DNA of 64,000 nt from Hyphomicrobiales bacterium (GTDB taxonomy: Bacteria; Pseudomonadota; Alphaproteobacteria; Rhizobiales; Rhizobiaceae). The stretch spans positions 1 through 64,000 of the forward strand of contig UCKS01000026.1 of assembly GCA_900473045.1 (NCBI GenBank), in the 5' to 3' direction. The translations under genes were made by a program, and so were the position numbers. Positions 19,641 to 29,846 of the stretch are shown one piece after another. Under the pieces are notes generated by a model, which saw nothing but the letters and a program-made list of their open reading frames with translations, was not told the origin of the DNA and ran no database searches. Position 1 is the first letter of the stretch. Each line of letters opens with the position of its first letter.

Positions 19641-20660
19641 CTATCCTTTGTTCTTGTGCGGGCTGTTGCCCGGGGTGGTTCTATTCATCGTTTTCGGCGG
19701 GGGACCGAAAGGGCGAAGTGCAGTGAACGGCGCCATCAGGCGCCGTAGCCTGACGGCAATGGGCATCCGCAGATGCCGGATCGCCGCCGGATTTCTCCAC
19801 GCGGTTTTCACCACGCCGGAAAGGGATCGTGCCTTGATCTGATCGACCAGGATGATGAAGGACCGCGCGTCCTTGATGCTGCGGTGACGCCGGTTCTGTG
19901 CCAGCATTGAAGCCTCGTCCAGCGGGTTATTCCGCAGAAACGCAGCATCGGCGGCGAGCATCGCATCCACCTGATGCAGCTTCAGCACCCGCGAGATCGA
20001 CCCGCTTCGAATGTAATAGGTATACCCGGCGAGCGGCTCGACGGCGCAGCGGCCGCCCTTGGCCAGAGCCGACGCGAGAAGCAGATAATCCTCGCCGATT
20101 GGCAGGCTCTCGTCGAAGCGCAGGCCGTGCTCCTCGATAAACCGGCGCTCGAAGATTGGCTTCATGTAGCCGTAATTGTGCTCTGCCTGAAACAACACGT
20201 TCGAGCCGATAAAAGCGGGAAGTGTCAGTGTTTCGAGTGCGGACAGCTGGGCCTCGTCGAACATCCGTTTGATCTGGCCGTCCAGAGGAACGACGTCGAC
20301 ATTGTCGACGACGATCTGGGCCTTGGCGGCCTTGGCCCGCGCGATCATGCGTGCGGTGCGATCCGGCGACACCGCATCGTCGGAATCGAGAATGACGATC
20401 CAGTCTCCGCATGCGGCAGCAAGACCCGCATTGCGGGCGCCGCCGGGGCCACGGTTCTTGTCGAGCCGGATCAGCCGGACGCGCGGATCGGTATAGGCTT
20501 TGACGATTTCGGCGGTGTCATCCGGCGAGCAATCATCGATCACGACAATCTCGACGCTGACCCCGGTTTGCGCCAGCGCGCTGTCGATGGCGCGTTCGAT
20601 CGTCTCTCCGGCCTTGAACGCGGCGACGATGAACGTGGCGTCGGGACGATGCTGTTCCAT
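19641..20660 (-). CDS. exoO: Glycosyltransferase ExoO
   Basis: 339 residues, family 2 GT-A fold. Seen: [54 protein letters not shown] with the DxD-like metal site, and [15 protein letters not shown] as catalytic region. In S. meliloti ExoO adds the fifth sugar, a beta-1,6 glucose that begins the side chain. Position next to exoM and exoN supports the name. Its ATG overlaps the exoM stop by one base. Confidence 0.88.
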   Translation of the reverse strand: MEQHRPDATFIVAAFKAGETIERAIDSALAQTGVSVEIVVIDDCSPDDTAEIVKAYTDPRVRLIRLDKNRGPGGARNAGLAAACGDWIVILDSDDAVSPDRTARMIARAKAAKAQIVVDNVDVVPLDGQIKRMFDEAQLSALETLTLPAFIGSNVLFQAEHNYGYMKPIFERRFIEEHGLRFDESLPIGEDYLLLASALAKGGRCAVEPLAGYTYYIRSGSISRVLKLHQVDAMLAADAAFLRNNPLDEASMLAQNRRHRSIKDARSFIILVDQIKARSLSGVVKTAWRNPAAIRHLRMPIAVRLRRLMAPFTALRPFGPPPKTMNRTTPGNSPHKNKG

Positions 20661-21595
20661 CAGGACGACCTCGCCTCGGCCGCGCCGTACTGCTCGATTT
20701 CCCGAACGCCGAGAAGTCCGACGACCACTCCTGCATGCATCGCGGCGCGCAGAGCGTAACGGTTACGGCGAACAGGTGAGAAAAACAGAAGGACGCTGGC
20801 CAGCGTGCAGAAACCGCTTTTGGCTGCCGCCAGCGCAAGCGCGCGGATTTTGCCCGGCGCGGCGGTACCGGCATCGATCAGCCGGCCATGGGTCTGGCCG
20901 AAGCGAAATCTTCGCTTGGCAAGCCAGGACAAGGTAGCGCGCTTGGCCGGCACAGGTTCCTCAACCCAGGCTGCCGGCGCATAGGCAATTTTGCCGCCCA
21001 TCCGGTGCATATGGGTAAAGAACTCCGTATCCTCGCCGCCGCTACGGCCAAGCGCCAGGTTGAAGCGGCGTCCGGCAAGCGACGGTGATGCAAGGCGCAG
21101 AAGGACATTGCAGGTGTAACCGGTGATGATCTGCCCGCTGACCCAGACCGGGACTGTCGAATGAAAGTCGCCGCGCTGCATCCAGCCCGGCGCATCCGTG
21201 CCGTAGGTGGCCTTTACTGGACCGAGCACCGCATCCGCTGCAGTTGCCTTTGCCGTCTGGACCAGCTGGGCGACCCAGTCCTGGCTCGCCGTCTCGTCAT
21301 CGTCGATGAATGCCAGGAAATCTCCCGTAGCATGGTCGAGACAGGCATTGCGGGCAATCGAGATATTGGAGGACGGGCAGTGCACGTAGACGATCTCGTG
21401 CTGCACGGAGCCGCGCAAGGCGTCCACCCGCGCTTTCGCGGTGGGCTTATCGTCATTATCGGCGACGATGATGCGGATCTGCACGTCATCGGGCACGGCA
21501 ATAAGACCCAGCGAGCGCAGCGTCTGTTCGAGCTCCGGACGCCGGTAGGTGCAGACGCCGATATCGACGCGGATGCGGCTCATCCCGGTGCTCAT
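20660..21595 (-). CDS. exoM: Glycosyltransferase ExoM
   Basis: 311 residues, family 2 glycosyltransferase: DIGVCTYRRPELEQTLRSL, ARNACLDHATGDFLAFIDDDE with the DDD metal motif, and GGEDTEFFTHMHRMGGK. A hydrophobic segment near the C-terminus may anchor it to the membrane. ExoM of S. meliloti adds the fourth sugar (beta-1,4 glucose). Overlaps exoA by the ATGA pattern. Confidence 0.88.
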   Translation of the reverse strand: MSTGMSRIRVDIGVCTYRRPELEQTLRSLGLIAVPDDVQIRIIVADNDDKPTAKARVDALRGSVQHEIVYVHCPSSNISIARNACLDHATGDFLAFIDDDETASQDWVAQLVQTAKATAADAVLGPVKATYGTDAPGWMQRGDFHSTVPVWVSGQIITGYTCNVLLRLASPSLAGRRFNLALGRSGGEDTEFFTHMHRMGGKIAYAPAAWVEEPVPAKRATLSWLAKRRFRFGQTHGRLIDAGTAAPGKIRALALAAAKSGFCTLASVLLFFSPVRRNRYALRAAMHAGVVVGLLGVREIEQYGAAEARSS

Positions 21596-22590
21596 GAGGC
21601 GGCCCGGCGATTACGGAAATCAAGAAGTTCGCGCCAGAAACCGGCGGACCAGGCAAAATGCATCACCATGGCGGAAAGAGCGGCGAGCGGGCCGTAGGGG
21701 TTCTTTTCGCCCAGCGCCATCCACACCCCATAGCCAAGGCATGCCGCAGCCCAGAGGCCAAACGGAATGACGGCGGCCCAGCTGACGATCGCCAACAGGG
21801 CGCCGATCGCAACGGGAACGACGGCAAGCGGCAACATCTGCCGGATGCTTGGCATGGCGCGGTGCTTGAGGAAGTTTTTCGCCCGGCCGCGGCCATAGCC
21901 GAAATACTGGCGGAAAAGCGCTCTCGCTGTGCTGCGCGGATGGTAGATCATGCTGGTCTTGTCGGTCATCCAGATCCGGTAGCCCGCCTTGTTGAGACGG
22001 TAGTCGAACTCGGCGTCTTCGTTATGGCTGAACATCTCGTCATAGCCACCGACAGCCTCAAACGCGGAAATCCGCATCAGCGCGTGGTGGCCGTGATCGG
22101 CCCAATGGCCGACAGCGCCCGTGCGGTGCTTGGAACCGCCATTGCCGAGCTTGGAATTCTGCGCGTAGGCCGTCGCCTTCTGGAAGGTGCTGAAGCCGAC
22201 GGTCTGCATGGCGACGACGACGGAATCCGCCCCGGTCGCAATGGCGTCCTGCATCAGGCGCTGGCAATAGTCGTCCGGATATTCGCCATGCGCATCGATG
22301 CGGATCATGTATTCGTAGTCCGCCCCCAGTGTGGCGACGGCGAGATTGATGGCAGCGCTCTGGATCTTCTTCGGATTGCCGAGCAGCCTGACCTTCGGAT
22401 TGACGGTCGAGATCCGCTGGACGATCTCGCGGGTGCCATCGGTACTGCCACCATCGACCACGACCAGATCGGCGTTCAGATCCTGCATCGCGCTCGCGAG
22501 CTTGGCGATCAGAGCTTCGATATATCTGGCCTCGTTGAGGCAGGGTATAACGATCAGGCTGCGGCCGTGTCTCAAATCATCGGCGTTCAT
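21592..22590 (-). CDS. exoA: Glycosyltransferase ExoA
   Basis: 332 residues, family 2: LIVIPCLNEARYIEALIAKL, VVDGGSTDGTREIVQR, YMIRIDAHGEYPDDY, and HNEDAEFDYRLNKAGYRIWMT. Two transmembrane helices close to the C-terminus (about residues 255-310). ExoA adds the first glucose (beta-1,3) to the galactosyl lipid carrier. Start overlaps the exoL stop as ATGA. Confidence 0.9.
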   Translation of the reverse strand: MNADDLRHGRSLIVIPCLNEARYIEALIAKLASAMQDLNADLVVVDGGSTDGTREIVQRISTVNPKVRLLGNPKKIQSAAINLAVATLGADYEYMIRIDAHGEYPDDYCQRLMQDAIATGADSVVVAMQTVGFSTFQKATAYAQNSKLGNGGSKHRTGAVGHWADHGHHALMRISAFEAVGGYDEMFSHNEDAEFDYRLNKAGYRIWMTDKTSMIYHPRSTARALFRQYFGYGRGRAKNFLKHRAMPSIRQMLPLAVVPVAIGALLAIVSWAAVIPFGLWAAACLGYGVWMALGEKNPYGPLAALSAMVMHFAWSAGFWRELLDFRNRRAAS

Positions 22591-23786
22591 AGCAGTCCAC
22601 CCTTGTTGCTGTGCGTTTGGGAGAGCTCATGGATTGGTGCGGTCTGGGCGTCGCTGGCACGAAGTGCCGCAAGCCGGTTGACCAGCCGCTGGCAATCGGC
22701 GCGGTCGAACACCCAGGTCGACGACCCCGTTGCTGCGACCTTGCCGAATTCGGCGAAATAGCGTTCCCGCGTCATGCCGGAAAGGAGGGTGGCAAGTGCA
22801 GCGCTGTCGGCCGTGTCGAGCACAAGGCCGATATGCTTGGCACTGATGAAGCGCGCCGTTTCCGTACCGCTCATGGCGATCGGAACGGCGTTGTAGCGGC
22901 AGCCTTCGTAAAGCCGGTTCGGCAAAAGCCAGCTGGAGTTCAAGCCCTCCTCGAAAAAGTCGATGCCCCAGGAAAACTGCACGTCGTCGTAGATTCGGGC
23001 AAGATCCTCGGGGTTCTTGTAGGCGCCGTGAAAGTGCATGAACGGTTCGTTCTCGACGAAACCATCAAAATCGTCGAATTCGGAATAGGCGGGGCGTCCG
23101 CGCAGCACGACTTCGAATTCCCCGTCCATGGCGCGGGTAAATTCAGCAAGCAGCTTGAGCGATTTATGGCAGCGCAGGGCGCCGAACCAGCCGATCTTCC
23201 AGGGTTCGCCGGCCTGTGGCGGGCGTGGGCGGGCGGTCTGCATGGCAACGCTTTCCTCAAGCTCGATCACCTGGTTTTCCAGAAGCAGAACCGGCGCTTT
23301 CAGGCGGGAAATCGGCCGGAAATAATTCTCGACAAAGGCCGGTGAACTGGTGACGAGAAGGCTGACATTACGCCCGAGGTATTGCTCAGCTGCACGCAGA
23401 GCACGGCCGGCAAAGTCCTTGCGCGTAAGGAGCCGGTGAATGTCCAGGCATTCGTAGACAATCGGAACATCGCCGCCGAAAATACCGTTTGCCCGGTTGG
23501 CAAGGGCAAGCATTTCAAGATTGCGGGCAATGATGATGCCGGGCCTCTTGGCTCCACGCAGTTTCTGACGCAGAAGCATCGCCGCCTTGGCAACGGCGCC
23601 GACCCGCTGACCAAACCGCCCATCCCTGGTGACGCCGAGTTCGATGACACCCTTGGCGACAGGTGTGTCTGCGCCGCGCCGGAAGCCCGCCACCGTCACG
23701 TTCGCACCGCCCGCCTCGAGCGTCAGGGTTCTACGCCTGATCGCCGGGTCTGCCACATCATGTGCCAGGTATAGTACATCCAGCAT
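22587..23786 (-). CDS. exoL: Glycosyltransferase ExoL
   Basis: 399 residues, a GT-B-like glycosyltransferase unlike its family-2 neighbours: DVLYLAHDVADPAIRRR at the N-terminus, IVYECLDIHRLLTRKDF, KIGWFGALRCHKSLKLL, and a C-terminal donor-site region PNRLYEGCRYNAVPIAMSGTE. ExoL adds the third sugar (beta-1,4 glucose) in S. meliloti. Separated by about 90 bases from exoK, so it may have its own promoter. Confidence 0.88.
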   Translation of the reverse strand: MLDVLYLAHDVADPAIRRRTLTLEAGGANVTVAGFRRGADTPVAKGVIELGVTRDGRFGQRVGAVAKAAMLLRQKLRGAKRPGIIIARNLEMLALANRANGIFGGDVPIVYECLDIHRLLTRKDFAGRALRAAEQYLGRNVSLLVTSSPAFVENYFRPISRLKAPVLLLENQVIELEESVAMQTARPRPPQAGEPWKIGWFGALRCHKSLKLLAEFTRAMDGEFEVVLRGRPAYSEFDDFDGFVENEPFMHFHGAYKNPEDLARIYDDVQFSWGIDFFEEGLNSSWLLPNRLYEGCRYNAVPIAMSGTETARFISAKHIGLVLDTADSAALATLLSGMTRERYFAEFGKVAATGSSTWVFDRADCQRLVNRLAALRASDAQTAPIHELSQTHSNKGGLL

Positions 23787-23875
23787 GAAAACTTCCCGTT
23801 CCCCGCTCAGCTTGCGCCGAGCTTAGTTCAGTTTTTTGTGCATCGCAACATTCATGTTGCGAATGCTAATAAGCA

Positions 23876-24658
23876 TCAATCGAGCGTGCAGGTGAGGGAT
23901 TCGGGAAAGAGGCATTTTTCACCGGGAGCGGTGTAAGCCACCCGGTCAATCTGCATCTTTGCCGGGCCTTCATAGTCAAACTTGCCCATCCAGTCGCTCA
24001 GGGTATCGGTTCCCCAGAGGCTGAAGAAAATCTTCTGTTCGTTGACCGGAATTTTCGCAGGGTCCGTCACCTCCTGAACCAGTTTGCCGTTCAGGTAGTA
24101 GCGCAACCGGTCTTTTTCCCAGACGAAGGCGTAATCGTTGAAATCGGCGTTGGCGCCGCCCTCGACATCGACCAGCTTCTCGTTGCCACCCTTGGCCGAA
24201 ATATACTGGTTGACCTGAACCTTGGCGGAATCCTTGCCAAGCACCTCAAAGTCGATCTCGTCATGCGGCTTCTTGTCGGTTGGTCCGATATAGGTGAAAA
24301 AAGCCGAATTCAGCCCTGAGCCTTCGGCCGTCTTGATCCGCGCTTCGTAGGTGCCGTAGCTGTAGCGCTTGTTGGTCTGTATCTCGCCGCAGGCATAGTC
24401 ACGTTTACCGGCTTTGCGCTGTTCGAAGGTGAGTTCAAGCACGCCGTTCTCAATGGCGATCTGATCTTTCGACCAGGTGCAGTTCTGATGTGCGCCATTG
24501 TCCCAGCCGTCCGAAATGTACCAGAGCTTCCTGTCGATCGTGTCGAAATTTTCGACGAAAGAAGCGCCGGTTTTAGCGCCTTGAGCAAAGGCGGATGCCG
24601 GAATGGCGACGGAAAACGCCGAGAGGACGAGAAGGACTTTTGAGATCGATTGGGTCAT
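23876..24658 (-). CDS. exoK: Secreted succinoglycan depolymerase (GH16)
   Basis: 260 residues with a signal peptide (MTQSISKVLLVLSAFSVAIP, cleavage near AFAQG). Family 16 beta-glucanase: catalytic motif HDEIDFEVLG (E-x-D-x-E), substrate-cleft tryptophans in DGWDNGAHQNCTW, and SYGTYEARIKTAEGSGLNSAFF. ExoK cleaves nascent succinoglycan to give shorter chains. Start 24658 overlaps the exoH stop as ATGA; longer frame from 24697 would bury the signal peptide. Confidence 0.92.
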   Translation of the reverse strand: MTQSISKVLLVLSAFSVAIPASAFAQGAKTGASFVENFDTIDRKLWYISDGWDNGAHQNCTWSKDQIAIENGVLELTFEQRKAGKRDYACGEIQTNKRYSYGTYEARIKTAEGSGLNSAFFTYIGPTDKKPHDEIDFEVLGKDSAKVQVNQYISAKGGNEKLVDVEGGANADFNDYAFVWEKDRLRYYLNGKLVQEVTDPAKIPVNEQKIFFSLWGTDTLSDWMGKFDYEGPAKMQIDRVAYTAPGEKCLFPESLTCTLD

Positions 24659-25806
24659 CGGGTCGCTTTTTCCTTTGGAGAAGAGGTATCGGGCCAATCC
24701 TTCGGGTTTGTTCCGCTTTCCGTCAGGCGCTTTGCTGCGGCGTTGGAGCGGCCCGCACGGCTGCCGGTCAAAACGGCATGCAATTTGGGTACCAGGCGCT
24801 TCGCCAGATGATTGGAGGCGACCAAAATCAGGAGGGCCAGGATGGGCGTTGCGAAGTAGAACAGCGGGTAGAGACCGGGATGCGCTGCGCGGTTCCAGAG
24901 CATCCAGAATGCGATGAGCAAGGGGTAGTGAGCGCAGAATATCCAGAAACTCAGGCCTTCCGACCCCGAAAGCCGCTCGCCGATCCGTGAGCGGATCAGG
25001 ATCGCCGAGATCGCCCAGGAGCCGACAATGCCGCAGACGGCCGTTAGGCTACGCAGCATGTCGATCCACACAGGATAGTCCGGTCCGGTCCAATAGAGGG
25101 CAGTCGCCAGCATGACGGCCGCCGTCAAAAACAGTGTGGATATCAATGCAGCATGCCGATCGAGTGTCCGGATGTTGATTTGGTGAAGGCTTGCATAGAT
25201 GCCGCAGCTGAAGCCGAACAGGATCGATTTCTTCAGGAAGATGCCACTCGGGACCGGTAACACGGCATAAGCGAAGAAGATTGCCAGCATTATCAGCGGA
25301 TAGCGCTTGATCAGGATGCCGAGAACCGGAGCAAGCAGGATGCACAAAAGCAGGTCCCGCAGGAAGTAGAGTGGCACATTGACCGGCAAGCTTTCAATCG
25401 CAAGGGCCAGTGTCGCCACCTCGCGAGGGCTCGCGTTGATGGCATCCGGAAGATAACCAAATCCGATACCGCCCTTCTGCGCCAGAAGAACGAGCGCCAG
25501 AAAGGAGAGATTCCAGATTAGGAAGGGCAGCAGAACCGTACGCGCCTTGGAACGGATCGTCTTGCCGTAATCGAAAGCGTCAAGCCCGCGGCGAAACATC
25601 AGGTAGCCGGAAATCGCGCTCAGGCATGGCACGCCAACCCGAAAAAGGCTGTCACCAAGAAAGACCCTGATCCAGTCGACGAAGCCATTGGCACCGAGGA
25701 ACGGACTGGTCTGCGGATCAAAGGGGACGTGTACGAAGACAATTCCCGAGATGAGCAAGATGCGCATCAGATTGATCCGCGATGATATATTCGCGTCGAT
25801 AACCAA
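24655..25806 (-). CDS. exoH: Succinoglycan succinyltransferase ExoH (acyltransferase 3 family)
   Basis: 383 residues from TTG 25806, supported by AGGGG upstream; another TTG at 25851 would give 398. About ten transmembrane helices. The acyltransferase-3 pattern is clear: SRINLMRILLISGIVFVHVP with the catalytic His, FRVGVPCLSAISGYLMF, and FCAHYPLLIAFW late. ExoH adds succinyl groups, which make the polymer sensitive to ExoK. The C-terminal tail (after about residue 340) is hydrophilic and cytoplasmic. Confidence 0.86.
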   Translation of the reverse strand: MVIDANISSRINLMRILLISGIVFVHVPFDPQTSPFLGANGFVDWIRVFLGDSLFRVGVPCLSAISGYLMFRRGLDAFDYGKTIRSKARTVLLPFLIWNLSFLALVLLAQKGGIGFGYLPDAINASPREVATLALAIESLPVNVPLYFLRDLLLCILLAPVLGILIKRYPLIMLAIFFAYAVLPVPSGIFLKKSILFGFSCGIYASLHQINIRTLDRHAALISTLFLTAAVMLATALYWTGPDYPVWIDMLRSLTAVCGIVGSWAISAILIRSRIGERLSGSEGLSFWIFCAHYPLLIAFWMLWNRAAHPGLYPLFYFATPILALLILVASNHLAKRLVPKLHAVLTGSRAGRSNAAAKRLTESGTNPKDWPDTSSPKEKATR

Positions 25807-26233
25807 GGCGACATCCCCTGTTGGGCCACTCCCCCCGAAGCGGCGTTTCAACCAGAGCAGACTTCAACCTGCATCTCGAAGATAGGGTAATACGTCTCGA
25901 AAAATATGGCACTGCAGCAGAAAAGATCGCATGGATGCTGCGATGCACGCGGATTGAGCGCAGGAAAATTTGTCGTGAAAATTGCCGGAATCTTGCCTGT
26001 AAGCTCGGAAAAATGCGTGATGATAGGATGTTGCGTCATATCAGAATATGATCATATATGAGCCGCCGTTGAGATGGCGGAGAGCAAAAATTAGTTTCGA
26101 AAATGCCCAATTCCACACGTCAGGGTTTGTGAAATCCTGCTCGTATTGGCGCGCTTGTTCCGAAATAAGGCGCCGCTGCAACCCCTCCGGCGTGTTTCGC
26201 GATGGTTCACGCCGGAGTATTTTGGCCTTGGTC
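25807..26233. other. Intergenic region between exoH and exoT
   Basis: About 427 bases, more A/T-rich than the genes. No convincing gene: the open frames lack ribosome sites and known patterns. It should hold the exoH-K-L promoter (right of 25806) and contains the hairpin at 26185-26217. In S. meliloti exoI lies in this position; it is not present here. Confidence 0.6.
26185..26217 (-). terminator. Hairpin after exoT
   Basis: CTCCGGCGTG (26185-26194) pairs perfectly with CACGCCGGAG (26208-26217), 13-base loop, 16 bases beyond the exoT stop. No T run follows in the exoT direction, whereas TATTTT follows on the plus strand. Confidence 0.55.
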
Positions 26234-27691
26234 TCAAGCCCTTCTGTTTTTGACCAGCTGATAGATTTTCGTCAAAAGTGGCCGTTCCGACAGAAGCATG
26301 AACAGGACATAGATCAGACCGCCGATCGCCGCGCCGGCCAGGATTTGCAGGATGGGGTTCGGGATCAGGGAACCGAAGGTCTCGAGCAGATAGCGAACGG
26401 CAAGCGCCATGACCAGCGCCATCAGCATTGGGCGGCTGCTGATATACAGGCCCTTGAAGAACGGTGTTCCATCCGCCTTGAAGACCGCCCAGGAGTAGCC
26501 GATCAACGTTGCGGCATTGACGATGCAGAGCCAGATCATCGCATCGATCAGCTTGCCCGTGCTGGCGCCATAGGCAACCGCGGCGCAGGTGACGATGGCG
26601 CGGATGATCGCCGACCAGAACAGCGCCCGGCCATGTCCGACACCCTTGAGATAGGGAATGAAGGTGCTGCAGGGCGTAAGGATGCCCTTGGATAGAGCCA
26701 GCAGTCCCAGTACCGGCCAGGCATAGGCCCATTGCGGGCCGAAAAGAACGCGCATGGCCGGTTCCGCCAGCGCCCAGAGGCCGAACATCATCGGGGCCAA
26801 AAGCACCGTCGTCACCTGCGTCGAGAACATCAGCGCCTGCGAGCGGCGGGCCTTGTCATCCATCATGCCACTGAAAGCCGGGAACAGCACGCCCATGACG
26901 GCGGAAAGCACGACTTGGTTGGGAATGCTGGCAAACCGGTTGGCGGCCGAATAGGCACCGGCATCGGCAAGGCCGAGATAGCGCGAGATGATCACCATCG
27001 GTGATTGGAAGGTGATGAAGTTTGCGACTTCCGAACCCATCATGCCCAGGCTGAAGCGGCTTAAGCCCAGAACCCGTTTGGGGTGGAAAACGAAGCGCGG
27101 CATATACTGTGATACGGCATAGAGGCCGCAGAGCCGTACCAGCGCCGAGACGAAAAGTTGTGCCATCAGGGCCCAGACACCCCATCCGAAAAGTGCCAGC
27201 ACGACGGCGACGATGGCGCCGAGCGATTCGGAAATCATGCTCCAGACGGCGTCCTTGCTGAAATTCATCCGCCGTGCGAGTAGCGAATAGGCGACGTCGC
27301 CGCCAAGCTGCAGCGGGATCAGGAAGCTCATGATCTTCAAGAGATAGGCGGCCTCGGGAGCACCGAGTAGTGCTGCAAAAAAGTCGGCCCAGATGAAAAG
27401 GCCAAGCGCCATCAGGCAGGAAATGGCCAGGTTTGCCCAGAAGACGGAGTGGACCGTTTCCATCTCTTCCTCGCGCTGGATTACCAGCGCCGAGGTCAAT
27501 CCGGCCCCGCCGATCATGGCCAGAAACTGCACGACGGTGAGCGCTACGGCGACGGCGCCGAACTCTTCCGGCGTCAGGATACGGGCCAAAATTGGCACGG
27601 TGACAAACTTAAGCCCGAATGTACTTGTCTTGGATAAGATGCTCCAACCGACATTGCTTGTGACGGATTTGACGTTAACTGTAGGGGGCAT
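26234..27691 (-). CDS. exoT: Succinoglycan repeat-unit flippase ExoT
   Basis: 485 residues, 12-14 hydrophobic helices, polysaccharide-transporter (Wzx/PST) family: VGWSILSKTSTFGLKFVTVP at the N-terminus, ARILTPEEFGAVAVALTV, MIGGAGLTSALVIQREE. It should move the lipid-linked octasaccharide across the inner membrane for ExoQ. Divergent from exoW, 121 bases apart, sharing a promoter region. Confidence 0.9.
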   Translation of the reverse strand: MPPTVNVKSVTSNVGWSILSKTSTFGLKFVTVPILARILTPEEFGAVAVALTVVQFLAMIGGAGLTSALVIQREEEMETVHSVFWANLAISCLMALGLFIWADFFAALLGAPEAAYLLKIMSFLIPLQLGGDVAYSLLARRMNFSKDAVWSMISESLGAIVAVVLALFGWGVWALMAQLFVSALVRLCGLYAVSQYMPRFVFHPKRVLGLSRFSLGMMGSEVANFITFQSPMVIISRYLGLADAGAYSAANRFASIPNQVVLSAVMGVLFPAFSGMMDDKARRSQALMFSTQVTTVLLAPMMFGLWALAEPAMRVLFGPQWAYAWPVLGLLALSKGILTPCSTFIPYLKGVGHGRALFWSAIIRAIVTCAAVAYGASTGKLIDAMIWLCIVNAATLIGYSWAVFKADGTPFFKGLYISSRPMLMALVMALAVRYLLETFGSLIPNPILQILAGAAIGGLIYVLFMLLSERPLLTKIYQLVKNRRA

Positions 27692-27812
27692 GGCGTAAAT
27701 CCTGTGTGGCGATGGGGAGGATCAAGGACAGAGGAGACGCGCTCGATAACGCAGCCGCAACCTGATGGAGGAACCAGGAAGCACCTTCTAGGAAAACCGC
27801 AGGGGCAAAAAG

Positions 27813-28772
27813 ATGGCAAAGTTTACAGTTGTTATTCCGTACTACCAGAAACAAGCAGGAATTCTGAGCCGGGCCTTGGGGTCCGTCTTTGCGCAGACCT
27901 GCCAGGATTTCGACGTCATCATCGTTGATGACCAGTCGCCGTTCCCGATCGAAACCGATCTTGAAACCCTGAGTGCCGCGCAGCAGGCGCGCATCCGCGT
28001 CATCAAGCAGGCGAATGCCGGTCCGGGCGGGGCGCGCAACACGGGCTTGAACAACGTCACGGCGGAAACCGATTTTGTTGCCTTCCTCGATTCCGACGAT
28101 CTGTGGACACCGGACCATCTGCAGAATGCAGAGGTGACGATGACCCGTTTTGGTGCCGATTGTTATTGGGCATCCATTACCGGCGGCGATGCCTTTTACT
28201 ATCATTTCGACATGTCCGAGTTGGAAAAGACCGAAAAGGTCACGCGGCTCTCGGAGAAACCGCTGGTTCTGGAAGTGCCCGAGTTTTCGCAGGTGATGTT
28301 GCGCAACTGGAGCTTCCTGCATCTGTCCTGCATGGTGATCGGGCGAAAACTGTTCGAGGCCGTGCGCTTCGAAGCCGAGCTGCGGCTGGCGGCAGAGGAC
28401 GTGCTGTTCTTTTGCGATTGCGCCATTGCAGCCGATCGCATCGTCCTGTGCAACGAGCCGGGTGCAGTGCGCGGCGAAGGGGTCAACATCTTCCACAGCA
28501 TCGATAGTGATTCTCCGCAGTTCCTGTCGCAGCAGTTCAACACCTGGGTTGCACTCGATACATTGGAAGGGCGCTTTTCCCGCAAGCCGGCGGAAATTGC
28601 CTCCATCCATTCCTACAAGCATACCGCGCGCCGGCAGGCTCTCTGGAGCCAGGCCCGGCTGATCAAGCGACGGAAGATGCCGCAGTTCAATCTGCTGGCC
28701 CGCTGGGTCTGGCGTGATCCGAAGCTGCTGCAAAGCGCGCTTCAGCTTGCCGTCGGCAAGTTATCACGGTAG
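27813..28772 (+). CDS. exoW: Glycosyltransferase ExoW
   Basis: 319 residues, family 2: FTVVIPYYQKQAGILSRALG, VIIVDDQSPFPIETD, NAGPGGARNTGLN, FVAFLDSDDLWTPDH, and LAAEDVLFFCDCAI. In S. meliloti ExoW adds beta-1,3 glucose near the end of the side chain. An AGGGG site precedes the ATG. ExoV follows after about 100 bases on the same strand. Confidence 0.9.
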   Translation: MAKFTVVIPYYQKQAGILSRALGSVFAQTCQDFDVIIVDDQSPFPIETDLETLSAAQQARIRVIKQANAGPGGARNTGLNNVTAETDFVAFLDSDDLWTPDHLQNAEVTMTRFGADCYWASITGGDAFYYHFDMSELEKTEKVTRLSEKPLVLEVPEFSQVMLRNWSFLHLSCMVIGRKLFEAVRFEAELRLAAEDVLFFCDCAIAADRIVLCNEPGAVRGEGVNIFHSIDSDSPQFLSQQFNTWVALDTLEGRFSRKPAEIASIHSYKHTARRQALWSQARLIKRRKMPQFNLLARWVWRDPKLLQSALQLAVGKLSR

Positions 28773-28876
28773 CCTTCGCAGGTGCAGCATTTTTTTGCTG
28801 TGCCCATTGATGCGCGTGATTGACCTTACATGTCACGCGCGAGCAATTCCTTGCGCAACGCATGTAGGAGATGGTC

Positions 28877-29827
28877 ATGGACCCTTATTACTGGGAATCC
28901 GCACACGGCAATTTTGGCGACGATCTCAATCTCTGGCTCTGGGATTTCCTGATCCCCGGCTTTCGCGATGTTCGTCCAGAAACGCTTCTCGTCGGGGTCG
29001 GCACGGTGCTGAACCGCGCGCTCCTGCCGGAAGGCAGGCATAAGCTGGTGCTCGGCAGCGGTTTTGGTTACGGCTCCTTGCCCGATATGAGCAACAGCCA
29101 GGAATGGGATATCCGCTGTGTTCGCGGACCGTTGACCGCGCAGAAAGTCGGTGTCGATCCAAAGCTTGGCATCATCGATCCGGCCGTCATGGTCGCCGAA
29201 ATGCCCGAATTCAAAGGTCTGCCGAAGAAATACAAGAAGAGCTTCGTGCCTCACTGGGAATCGGCGATTGCCGGCATGTGGCCGGCTGTCTGCCAGACCG
29301 TCGGGTTGCATTACATCGATCCGCGCGGCGAGGCCAAGGATGTCATCCGCCAGATTGCTCAGTCGGAAATGATTGTGGCTGAATCGATGCACGGCGCTAT
29401 CCTCGCCGATGCTTTCCGCGTGCCGTGGCTCGCGGTGACCACCTCCAACAGTATCAACAGTTTCAAATGGAACGATTGGGCCCAGACTGTTGGCGTCATC
29501 TACCGCCCGCGCCATGTTCCTGTTTCCAGCCGGGCGGAAGCCATCATCAAGGGTGCGAAGTTCTGGGGCATGGATTTCGACGCACATCAACCGCCGCTCG
29601 ATGATCCCAACAAGCGCCAGATCGACGAAAGCGTGATGGTCGCTGCCCGTGATCCCAAGCAGACCTCGTTGCGGGTGGCCGCCAAACAACTGCTCGCGGC
29701 TCCTTCGGCCTTGTCGCTTTGGCAAGCAGCGCGCGCAACACCGCAACTGAGCGCCGATCATGCCCTGGCAGAGCGCAAGGAACGCTTCCTCGCGGTTATC
29801 GCTGGGGTGCGCCGCGACTATTTCTAA
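28877..29827 (+). CDS. exoV: Succinoglycan pyruvyltransferase ExoV
   Basis: 316 residues from ATG 28877; TAGGAG at 28865-28870 fits this start, not the ATG at 28871. Polysaccharide pyruvyltransferase family: YYWESAHGNFGDDLNLWLWD at the start, CVRGPLTAQKVGVD, AESMHGAILADAFRVPWLAV. It puts the 4,6-pyruvate ketal on the terminal glucose. Converges with exoU; a long hairpin lies between them. Confidence 0.92.
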   Translation: MDPYYWESAHGNFGDDLNLWLWDFLIPGFRDVRPETLLVGVGTVLNRALLPEGRHKLVLGSGFGYGSLPDMSNSQEWDIRCVRGPLTAQKVGVDPKLGIIDPAVMVAEMPEFKGLPKKYKKSFVPHWESAIAGMWPAVCQTVGLHYIDPRGEAKDVIRQIAQSEMIVAESMHGAILADAFRVPWLAVTTSNSINSFKWNDWAQTVGVIYRPRHVPVSSRAEAIIKGAKFWGMDFDAHQPPLDDPNKRQIDESVMVAARDPKQTSLRVAAKQLLAAPSALSLWQAARATPQLSADHALAERKERFLAVIAGVRRDYF

Positions 29828-29846
29828 GCCGGCATTGCCGTCGCCC